A stretch of 64,000 nt of DNA. Source: Variovorax sp. IB41. GTDB taxonomy: Bacteria > Pseudomonadota > Gammaproteobacteria > Burkholderiales > Burkholderiaceae_C. This document shows positions 1-6,582 of this stretch, in pieces. The DNA is taken from contig NZ_JAEFCB010000022.1 in NCBI RefSeq assembly GCF_016405905.1, forward strand, positions 1 to 64,000, given 5' to 3'. The notes beneath the pieces are model-generated. The model worked only from the letters and a program-made list of their open reading frames with translations, was not told the origin of the DNA and searched no databases. Each line of letters starts with the position of its first letter. The first letter of the stretch is position 1. The position numbers and the translations under genes were made by a program.

Positions 1-51
1 ATTTCCTTGGCCACGGACACACCGTCCTTGGTCACCGTGGGGGCGCCGAAC
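1..51 (-). pseudogene. groEL: GroEL (chaperonin 60) fragment at the window edge
   Basis: Read on the minus strand from about base 50 to base 1, the DNA encodes FGAPTVTKDGVSVAKE, a signature stretch close to the N-terminus of bacterial GroEL. It lies in a different frame from the reductase to its right and interrupts that protein before its iron-sulfur domain. The rest of groEL would lie to the left. Seen directly: the 16-residue match and the frame change. Inferred: a chimeric junction (contig-end or assembly artefact) is more likely than a real gene fusion. Confidence 0.75.
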
Positions 52-730
52 GCGCCGCGAAGTACTCGGTGTGCAGCGCGTCTCCGGGCCAGTCAGTCTT
101 TGCGGCCGCGTCGCGCACCGCCTTCATGAAGCCGCCGGGACCGCAGACGTAGAGGTGCGTATCCGGCGCGCGCTCGGCCAGCAGCGCCTGCAGGTCGATG
201 CGTTGCGATGCGTCGCCCTGGTCCAGATGAAGGCGCAGATGCGCAGCGAGCGCGGGATCGCGCAGCGCCTCGGCGAACGCCAGGTGCTCCTCGCTGCGCG
301 CGAACACGCACAGCGTGAACGACGCGCCGCGCGCCGCGAGCGCCTGCGCCATCGCGAGCAGCGGCGTCATGCCGATGCCGCCCGCCATCAGCAGGTGGTG
401 CGCTGCTTCTTCGCGCAGCGGAAAGGTGTTGCGCGGCGTGCTGATCGCGATGAGGTCGCCCTCGCGCACGCGCTCGTGCATCGAGGCCGAGCCGCCGCGG
501 CTCGCAAGCTCACGCTTCACGCCGATCACGTACGACGGCGCGTTCGACGGTCCCCGCGCCAACGAGTACTGCCGCGAGAAACCCCCCGGCATGTGCACGT
601 CGATGTGCGCGCCCGCCTCGTACCCCGGCAGCGCGCGCCCCCACGGATGCGCCAGCTCGAAGGCCAGGATCTCCGGCGTCTCGCGCGAGATGCGTTCGAC
701 GCGGACGGTCAGCGTGCGTTCGAGGCTCAT
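32..730 (-). CDS. Phthalate-dioxygenase-reductase-like (VanB/PDR family) oxidoreductase, truncated
   Basis: This is an electron-transfer reductase of the class that carries electrons from NAD(P)H through flavin to an oxygenase. From the ATG at 730 the protein shows the flavin-binding RQYSL (residues 53-57), the nucleotide-binding GGIGMTP (117-123) and CGPGGF (196-201), and the HTEYF motif (220-224) that precedes the linker to a C-terminal plant-type 2Fe-2S domain. That domain is absent: after about residue 226 (base 53) the sequence becomes GroEL coding DNA in another frame, and the open frame stops at 32. A GGGAG ribosome site lies about 10 bases before the start. It follows the flavodoxin-fold gene by 23 bases, so it is probably the last visible gene of the minus-strand operon. 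No oxygenase subunit lies inside the window. Confidence 0.85.
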   Translation of the reverse strand: MSLERTLTVRVERISRETPEILAFELAHPWGRALPGYEAGAHIDVHMPGGFSRQYSLARGPSNAPSYVIGVKRELASRGGSASMHERVREGDLIAISTPRNTFPLREEAAHHLLMAGGIGMTPLLAMAQALAARGASFTLCVFARSEEHLAFAEALRDPALAAHLRLHLDQGDASQRIDLQALLAERAPDTHLYVCGPGGFMKAVRDAAAKTDWPGDALHTEYFAARSAPPR

Positions 731-753
731 GGTGTGGTGTCTCCCTGCTTTCT

Positions 754-1344
754 TCAGATGTTCTGCAGCTTGCGCGAAACGCGCTCGATGAAATGCGTGC
801 GGTCGCGCGCGGTGACGGCGTTCATGTCGTGCAGCTGCAGCCAGGTCACCTTGCAGCGCCAGGCGAACAGTGCGCGCAAGCCCCGCGTGAACAGCCGCCG
901 CCCCGGGTCGCCGATCACCTGCACGAACCAGCGCGGCGACCCGCCGGTGGTCACCACCGTCAGCCGCCGGATGTGCCGCATGCCCGACTTCGCGAGCTGG
1001 CCCTTGCGCTCCGCGGGCAGGAAGGCCACGCCCGGCAGCCACACCCGCTCCAGCCAGCCCTTGAGCATCGAGGGCGGTCCATGGAACCAGGTGGGGTAGA
1101 CGAACACCAGGTGCTCGGCCCACAGCAGCGCTTCGACATGCGGTTTCACGCGTTCGCGGATGAGCTCGGGGTTCTCGAGGTAGGCGATGCGCTCTTCGCA
1201 GGTGAGCGTCGGATCGAACCCCTCGGCGTAGAGGTCGATGGCCTTGACGGGATGCCGCGGCTCGAGTGCTTCGAGCGCGGTGCGATACAGGGCGTGGTTG
1301 AAGCTGTCAGGGTTCGGATGGCAATGGACGACGAGCGTTTTCAT
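754..1344 (-). CDS. Flavodoxin-fold NAD(P)H dehydrogenase (quinone) family protein
   Basis: A 196-residue protein of the Flavodoxin_2 / NQO-MdaB group, which use FMN or FAD for two-electron reduction of quinones or similar acceptors in the cytoplasm. It starts MKTLVVHCHPNPDSFNHAL, the phosphate-binding loop of this family. It also has VFVYPTWFHGPPSMLKGWLERV (residues about 81-102), the typical WW/FG-type flavin contact region, and TTGGSPRWF near 131-140. The start at 1344 is the first ATG. A gap of 143 bases with a REP-like inverted repeat separates it from the upstream binding-protein gene, so it may have its own transcript or lower read-through. The substrate cannot be told from sequence. 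Confidence 0.85.
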   Translation of the reverse strand: MKTLVVHCHPNPDSFNHALYRTALEALEPRHPVKAIDLYAEGFDPTLTCEERIAYLENPELIRERVKPHVEALLWAEHLVFVYPTWFHGPPSMLKGWLERVWLPGVAFLPAERKGQLAKSGMRHIRRLTVVTTGGSPRWFVQVIGDPGRRLFTRGLRALFAWRCKVTWLQLHDMNAVTARDRTHFIERVSRKLQNI

Positions 1345-1372
1345 GGGAGGGCCGGTTCGCCTGTCGGCGAGA

Positions 1373-1444
1373 CGGGGTCAGAGCCCAAGGAACAAAAGGC
1401 CGCGCGGTGCCTTATGGCAACCCAGGCGCCGGCATCTGACCCCG
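1373..1444. repeat. REP-like inverted repeat, arms CGGGGTCAGA / TCTGACCCCG
   Basis: Two perfect 10-base inverted arms (1373-1382 and 1435-1444) flank 52 bases in the gap between the flavodoxin-fold gene and the ABC binding-protein gene. Palindromes ending in TCTGACCCC are, from memory, common extragenic repeats in betaproteobacteria and are often linked to REP-associated (RAYT) transposases. No such transposase lies in this window. Confidence 0.6.
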
Positions 1445-1487
1445 GCGCAAGCCCCGCGCGACCCACGGGAAAAAACAGCGATGCGAA

Positions 1488-2516
1488 TTACTTGCCGGTG
1501 AGCTTCTTGCGGACGTCGACGCCGACGCCCTTGTTCACGAACTGCGTGGTCACGACCTTCGCGAGATCGACCTCGCCCGTCTTGTAGAGACCGGCCTTGA
1601 CCATCTTGTCGTAGAAGTCCTTCACGCGGGCTTCGTCCATCGCGCCGATGCCCTTGGTGAGCGACTCGCCGCTGTCCACGATGCCCATCTTCTTCATGAG
1701 TTCGATGGAGCCCTGCGAGGCGGCCACGGGCGAGTCGGGGTTGATCTTGGCGATCATCTCGTTGGCGGCCTTGTTGTCGCCGTAGAGGTAGTTGTTCCAT
1801 CCGATGATCGAGGCCTCGACGAACTTGCGCACCGTCTCGGGCTTGGTCTTGATGAGGTCCGCGCGCGTCTCCACGGTGGTCGAGTAGGTCGAGAAGCCGT
1901 TGTCCGCCAGCAGCTGCACCACCGGATCGAAGCCGGCCTGCGCCTTGATCGACAGCGGCTCCGAGATCGCATAGCCCTGCTGGATCGATTTCTTGTCCGC
2001 CAGGAACGGGCCGACGTTGAAGGTGTAGGGCTTGAGCTGCGAGTCCTTGAAGCCGTGCTCGGACTTCATCCACTGCCAGAAGCTGAACTGGCCGTCCTTG
2101 CCGATGAAGGCCACGGGCGCCTTGGTCATGTCCTTGAAGGTATCGAAGCCCTGGCCCGGGTGCGCGAACATGGCCTGCGGGTCCTTCTGGAAGAAGGCCG
2201 CGACCACCACGGTGGGCACGCCGTTCTTCACGTTGTCGAAGGACTGCAGCAGGTTGCCGGTCATGAGGAAATCGACCTTGCCCGCCGGCAGCATCGGCCG
2301 GTTGTTGACCATCGGGCCGCCCTGCTGGATGTCCACGTCCAGGCCGTACTTCTTGTACGTGCCGTCCACCAGCGCCTGGTAGAAGCCGCCGTGGCCGGCC
2401 TGCGCCTTCCAGTTGGTGGCGAACACCACTTTTTCCTGCGCCTGCGCGGCGAAGGCGGCGCCGACGAGCGCCAGGCCGAAGGCAAGCGGCCGGAGATTGA
2501 AAGCGGGGATGCGCAT
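1488..2516 (-). CDS. ABC transporter substrate-binding protein, NMT1/THI5-like
   Basis: A 342-residue periplasmic binding protein for the importer formed with the permease and ATPase upstream. An N-terminal signal peptide ends AAFAAQAQ, with cleavage expected near residue 26. The mature start EKVVFATNWKAQAGHGGFYQAL is characteristic of SsuA/TauA/ThiY-type proteins, whose ligands include sulfonates, nitrate and thiamine precursors. An AGGAG ribosome site lies 9 bases before the ATG. It sits 58 bases after the FAD oxidase, an unusual position because the binding protein normally adjoins its permease. The ligand is unknown; the neighbours (amidohydrolase, oxidase) suggest a nitrogen-containing organic compound. 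Confidence 0.9.
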   Translation of the reverse strand: MRIPAFNLRPLAFGLALVGAAFAAQAQEKVVFATNWKAQAGHGGFYQALVDGTYKKYGLDVDIQQGGPMVNNRPMLPAGKVDFLMTGNLLQSFDNVKNGVPTVVVAAFFQKDPQAMFAHPGQGFDTFKDMTKAPVAFIGKDGQFSFWQWMKSEHGFKDSQLKPYTFNVGPFLADKKSIQQGYAISEPLSIKAQAGFDPVVQLLADNGFSTYSTTVETRADLIKTKPETVRKFVEASIIGWNNYLYGDNKAANEMIAKINPDSPVAASQGSIELMKKMGIVDSGESLTKGIGAMDEARVKDFYDKMVKAGLYKTGEVDLAKVVTTQFVNKGVGVDVRKKLTGK

Positions 2517-2574
2517 GGGGACGTGCTCCTGTGGAGGTTTTGAAAGTACGGGATGCGGAGACTAAATCTTTTTC

Positions 2575-3939
2575 TCAGCGCTCGACGGCCATGTCCGGGT
2601 GCCATCCGCGCGTTTTTCCGGGGTTCATCAAACCCATCGGGTCGCTGCGCTTCTTGAATTCGATCTGCTGCGTGTCGATGGTCTTCATGCCGCCGTCCTC
2701 GATGGTCACCACATGCGGGTTGAAGATCTGGCAGCCGCCCTGCGACTCGATTTCGCGGATCAACTCGTACTGGTGCGCCTCGCCCTTCCAGCGCACGAGC
2801 AGGATGCCGAAGGTGCCGCACTCGCCGCCCGCGCGCGCGAAGTCCTGGTGCTGCAGCACGTCGTCGCCGAAGATTTGCAGGTGACGCTCGACCACCGCGG
2901 GGTCGAACGGCTGCGCATACGCAACCTGCAGGTAGGTCCAGCCGCGGTCGGCCTTCAGCGCCTGCAGCGTCGTGTGGTTGAACGCGCACTCGTAGGCGGG
3001 CGGGAGGCCCTCGGCGAGCAGTTCGGCCTCGGTGCCTGCGACGGAGATCGTGCCGCCGTGCGCATCGGCGAGCGCGCGGAACTCGGCCATCGACTCGGGC
3101 GAAACCATGGTGAACACCGCATGCCGGTCGATCGGAAAGCGGTCGCGCATCGCCGTGTAGTACGGCGAGAAGCGCGCCTCCACGGTCGAGAGCAAAAAGA
3201 TGTCGAGCGTCGGCGCCTGCGCCGCGATGCCGAAGTCCAGCGCGCCGCGGTAGGTCTCGAACAGCACCGTGCAATGCACCCATTCGACGGCCGGGCTCAG
3301 CGCCACTTCCACGTCGAGGATCACGCCGTTGGTGCCGTACGCATGGTGCACCTGCTGGATCTCGTCGCCCTGCAGTTCGATGATGCGCGGCGCGTGCTCC
3401 ACCGTCATCACGCGCGCGCGCAGCAGGTTGCCGGGGTCGCGCAGGATGCCGTGGCGAAACGATCCGATGCCGCCGAAGCCGCCCGCGATGAAGCCGCCGA
3501 TGCTGGCCACATGCCAGGTCGAGGGCCACATGCGCAGCGCCTGCCCGGTCTCGCGCGCGGCCAGGTCGATGTCGTGCATGCGCGCGCCGGCCTCCACGCG
3601 CAGGCGGCCGTCCTGGATGTCGAGCACGCGGCACATCTGCGTCACGTCCAGCACGATGCCGCCTTCGAGCGGCACGCACTGGCCGTAGTTGCCGGTGCCG
3701 CCCGCGCGCACGGTGAGCGGCAGCTTCCACTTCGCGGCCACGGCCGCGGCCTGGCGCACGTCGTCCTCGGTGCTGACCTTCACCACGAGGTCGGCCACGC
3801 AGCCCGCGAGCTGCGCGGTGAGGATGGGGCTGTACCAGTAGAAGTCTTTCGACAGCTGCTTTCGCTGGCTCGGCGCGGTGACGAGGTTCAGGCCGCGAAG
3901 GTCTTCGCGCACGGCATCCCAGTCCGTGGCCGTGTGCAT
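2575..3939 (-). CDS. FAD-binding oxidoreductase (FAD_binding_4, BBE-like)
   Basis: A 454-residue flavoprotein of the PCMH/vanillyl-alcohol-oxidase fold. The FAD pyrophosphate loop is LTVRAGGTGNYGQCVPLEGG (residues about 71-90), with a second flavin segment WHVASIGGFIAGGFGGIGS about 60 residues on. The C-terminus ends in the MNPGKTRGWHPD tail seen in lactate/alditol-type oxidases. ATG 3939 is chosen over 3972 because the longer form would overlap the permease stop at 3944; the 4-base gap implies translational coupling. It probably oxidises whatever the adjacent importer brings in. There is no signal peptide, so it is cytoplasmic. The substrate is not recognisable. Confidence 0.85.
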   Translation of the reverse strand: MHTATDWDAVREDLRGLNLVTAPSQRKQLSKDFYWYSPILTAQLAGCVADLVVKVSTEDDVRQAAAVAAKWKLPLTVRAGGTGNYGQCVPLEGGIVLDVTQMCRVLDIQDGRLRVEAGARMHDIDLAARETGQALRMWPSTWHVASIGGFIAGGFGGIGSFRHGILRDPGNLLRARVMTVEHAPRIIELQGDEIQQVHHAYGTNGVILDVEVALSPAVEWVHCTVLFETYRGALDFGIAAQAPTLDIFLLSTVEARFSPYYTAMRDRFPIDRHAVFTMVSPESMAEFRALADAHGGTISVAGTEAELLAEGLPPAYECAFNHTTLQALKADRGWTYLQVAYAQPFDPAVVERHLQIFGDDVLQHQDFARAGGECGTFGILLVRWKGEAHQYELIREIESQGGCQIFNPHVVTIEDGGMKTIDTQQIEFKKRSDPMGLMNPGKTRGWHPDMAVER

Positions 3940-3943
3940 CGCC

Positions 3944-4825
3944 CTAGCGTTCACGGCGCATTTCGCTTTCATGCCAGTGGCCCAGCACCATGCGGGACAG
4001 CGCGGCGAACACGATGAAGATCACGATGCCCAGCAACGACACCAAGAGCAGCGCCGCGAACATCATCGGGATCTCGGTGCGAAAGCTCGATTCGAGAATG
4101 CGCGAGGCCAGGCCCGTCTCCTTGCCCGCAGTGCCGGCCGTGAACTCCGCCACCACCGCGCCGATCAGGCTCAGCCCGCCCGCGATCTTCAGCCCCGCCA
4201 TGAAGTACGGCAGCGCGCTCGGCGCGAGCAGGTAGCGGAAGGTCTGCCACGGCGAGGCCTTGTAGAGCTGGAACAGGTCGCGCAGGTTGCTGTCCGCGCT
4301 CTTGAGGCCAATGACGGTGTTCGACAAAATCGGAAAGAACGCCACGATCCATGCGCACAACAACAGCGCCGCGGTGGTGCTCGAGACGTAGATCAGGATC
4401 AGCGGCGCGATCGCGATGATCGGCGTCACCTGCAGGATCACCGCGATCGGAAAGAGCCCGATCTCCACCCACTTGAAGAGCGCGAACGCGATCGCCAGCA
4501 GCACGCCGCCGACGATGGCCGCCAGCAATGCGAGCAGCGTGAGCTTCACCGTGAACCAGAGCGCGCTGGACAGCGTGTCCCAGTTGTCGAACAGCGTCTT
4601 CAGGATGAGCGAGGGCGCGGGCAGGATGTAGTGCGGGATGTTGTTGGCGCGCACCGTCCATTCCCACACGAGCAGCAGCAGCGCGACGATGGCCGCGGGC
4701 ACCACGATGCGCAGCAGCGATTCGCGCCGGCGCAGCTTGTCTTCATGCGCGCGCAGCGACGCCTCGGAGGGCGCCGCGTCCACGTCGGCGAGGGCGACGG
4801 GTTCAGTGATCGATGTCGACGCCAT
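3944..4825 (-). CDS. ABC transporter permease, SsuC/TauC/ThiX type
   Basis: A 293-residue inner-membrane permease of the BPD_transp_1 family. About six hydrophobic helices follow a hydrophilic N-terminal stretch of about 40 residues. The EAA loop that contacts the ATPase is visible around LFQLYKASPWQTFRYLLAPS, and the segment GLKIAGGLSLIGAVVAEF is typical of sulfonate/nitrate-type permeases. The ATG at 4825 is preferred because GGAG lies 6 bases upstream; an in-frame ATG at 4837 lacks that site. Its start overlaps the ATPase end by 23 bases, so the two are translationally coupled. Confidence 0.9.
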   Translation of the reverse strand: MASTSITEPVALADVDAAPSEASLRAHEDKLRRRESLLRIVVPAAIVALLLLVWEWTVRANNIPHYILPAPSLILKTLFDNWDTLSSALWFTVKLTLLALLAAIVGGVLLAIAFALFKWVEIGLFPIAVILQVTPIIAIAPLILIYVSSTTAALLLCAWIVAFFPILSNTVIGLKSADSNLRDLFQLYKASPWQTFRYLLAPSALPYFMAGLKIAGGLSLIGAVVAEFTAGTAGKETGLASRILESSFRTEIPMMFAALLLVSLLGIVIFIVFAALSRMVLGHWHESEMRRER

Positions 4826-5603
4826 GCAGGGCTCCATGCAGGGATTGCGAGACTGCCGTGCAGTGCGCGTTGTAGCGGCTCGAGGTGCGGAACTCTTCGC
4901 CGCGCGGATAGGGCTCGTCGATGCGGATCTCGTCGATCACGCGGCCCGGTCGCGCGGCCATCACCACGATGCGGTTCGAGAGATACACCGATTCGTACAC
5001 GCTGTGCGTGACGAACACCACCGAGAAGCGGTGCTCGCGCCAGATGGCCAGGAGGTCGTTGTTGAGCTTGATGCGCGTCATTTCGTCAAGCGCCGCGAAG
5101 GGCTCGTCCATCAGCAGGAGGCGCGGGTGCGTGACCAGTGCCCGCGCAATGGACACGCGCATCTTCATGCCGCCCGAGAGCTCGCGCGGGTACACGTCGG
5201 CGAAGCGCGAGAGGCCGACCATCTCCAGCACCTGTTGCACGACCGGCGCCGCGGCATCGCGGCTCTGGCCGGCCAGCTTGAGCGGCAGCCACACGTTGTC
5301 GAACACCTTGGCCCAGGGCATGAGCGTGGGCTCCTGGAACACGAAGCCCAGGTCGCGGTCGCTCTGCGTCTTCCCGGTGTTGGCGCCGGACCAGTGCATG
5401 TCGCCCGAGCTCAGGCGCGTGAGCCCCGCGATGAGCCGGAGCGCCGTGCTCTTGCCGCAGCCCGAGGGGCCCAGGAAGCTGATGAAGTCGTGCTCGCCGA
5501 TGTCGAGCGTCATACCCTGCAGCGCGAGCGTGCCGTTGCCAAAACGCTTGCTGACGTGGCGCAGGCTGACCAGCGGCGGGGTGGATGGCGTGGTGCTTTC
5601 CAT
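4803..5603 (-). CDS. ABC transporter ATP-binding protein, SsuB/TauB type
   Basis: A 266-residue ATPase that powers the importer. Walker A is GPSGCGKST (residues about 46-54), the Q-loop is VFQEPTLMPW, the signature is LSGGMKMRVSIARAL and Walker B is LLLMDEPFAALD. The H-loop is VFVTHSVYESVYLSNRIVVM; the Ser-Val-Tyr-Glu after the His resembles TauB/SsuB proteins. The ATG at 5603 lies 13 bases after the creatininase-family stop codon, and the 3' end overlaps the permease start. The frame stays open upstream of 5603, but that part reads as the neighbouring gene in another phase and is not counted. Confidence 0.93.
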   Translation of the reverse strand: MESTTPSTPPLVSLRHVSKRFGNGTLALQGMTLDIGEHDFISFLGPSGCGKSTALRLIAGLTRLSSGDMHWSGANTGKTQSDRDLGFVFQEPTLMPWAKVFDNVWLPLKLAGQSRDAAAPVVQQVLEMVGLSRFADVYPRELSGGMKMRVSIARALVTHPRLLLMDEPFAALDEMTRIKLNNDLLAIWREHRFSVVFVTHSVYESVYLSNRIVVMAARPGRVIDEIRIDEPYPRGEEFRTSSRYNAHCTAVSQSLHGALHGVDIDH

Positions 5604-5616
5604 GGTGGGGGCGAGC

Positions 5617-6438
5617 CTAGCGCCAGGCCGGTTCGTTGGCGAGGCGCGACAGCGGAAAGCGGTCCACCTCGTGCAGCAATTCGACGAAGCGCCGGCCCAC
5701 GTGGTCGAGCACGGCGGCGCCCTTCTCCGCGGTGGCGCGCGTGGCATCGCCGGCCGCGCCCGAGGGGTTGATGTCGTGCATCTGCCAGCCGAGCTTGCCG
5801 CTGGGGGTGATCGAGAGGAACTTGTTTTCTGCGGCCAGCTGCTCGGTCATCGAGCTGAAGTTCTGGAACTGGTCGCGCCGCACGTAGTCGGGCGTGAGGT
5901 GCAGCATCACCGAGCTTTCCAGGTCGCCCGCATGGATGCCGTGCTTGCCCTCGTGCGCGGTGAAGAGGCCTTCGGGCAGCCCGAGCGTGTACCAGTTGGC
6001 GGCCACGACCATCATGTCGTGTTCTTCGCGCAGGTCGCGCGCCACGATGTCCATCACGCTCATCTGGCCGCCGTGGCTGTTGTAGAGCACGAGCTTGCGC
6101 ACGCCGGCTTTGGCGACGCAGGCGCCGATGTCCTTCCACAGCGAGATCAGCGTGTTCGCCGACACGGTGAGCGTGCCCGGGTAGCGCGAATGCTCGTTGC
6201 TCTTGCCGTAGGGCACGGTGGGCAGGAACAGCACCGGCAAATCGTCGGGCAGGTGCGGGAGCGTGGCGCGCACCATGCCGTCGATGGTGGCCGTGTCGGT
6301 GGACATCGGCAGGTGCGGTCCGTGCTGCTCGGTGGCGCCCACCGGCAGCACGGCGATGAGCCGTTCGCGGTCCAGGCGTGAGAACTCTTCGCTGGTCAGG
6401 TCGGACCAGAAGCGGCTGCGCAGGGTGGGCGGATTCAT
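5617..6438 (-). CDS. Creatininase-family amidohydrolase
   Basis: A 273-residue member of the creatinine amidohydrolase family, metal-dependent enzymes that open cyclic amides or deformylate intermediates (creatininase; FAPy deformylase). Family marks are LIAVLPVGATEQHGPHLPMSTD (residues about 27-48: Glu and two His, then the metal-binding Asp), the NSHGGQ motif near 120, and HAGDLESSVMLHL near 168-180, which carries the conserved Glu. It is the first gene of a seven-gene minus-strand operon. GAGGT lies 8 bases before the ATG, and an inverted repeat lies just upstream. The association with an NMT1/THI5-type importer suggests a pyrimidine-like or cyclic-amide substrate (inference). Confidence 0.88.
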   Translation of the reverse strand: MNPPTLRSRFWSDLTSEEFSRLDRERLIAVLPVGATEQHGPHLPMSTDTATIDGMVRATLPHLPDDLPVLFLPTVPYGKSNEHSRYPGTLTVSANTLISLWKDIGACVAKAGVRKLVLYNSHGGQMSVMDIVARDLREEHDMMVVAANWYTLGLPEGLFTAHEGKHGIHAGDLESSVMLHLTPDYVRRDQFQNFSSMTEQLAAENKFLSITPSGKLGWQMHDINPSGAAGDATRATAEKGAAVLDHVGRRFVELLHEVDRFPLSRLANEPAWR

Positions 6439-6465
6439 CGGGTGATACCTCGTGATGCGACGGCC

Positions 6466-6486
6466 GGATGATGACTTAAATCATCC
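6466..6486. promoter_or_regulatory. Candidate operator of the creatininase/ABC operon
   Basis: A perfect inverted repeat GGATGAT-N7-ATCATCC lies 27 bases upstream of the first gene of the minus-strand operon. Directly behind it, on the minus strand, is a TTGACC that could act as a -35 element. The position fits a repressor or activator site; the regulator is not encoded nearby. Confidence 0.45.
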
Positions 6487-6582
6487 AATCGGTCAAAAAA
6501 AGTGGCTCAGCAATTACCCGTACGCCTACGAGACCGCCCGAAAATGCCGTCCAAACCAGATCAACTGGTCAATGGCGCGCGG

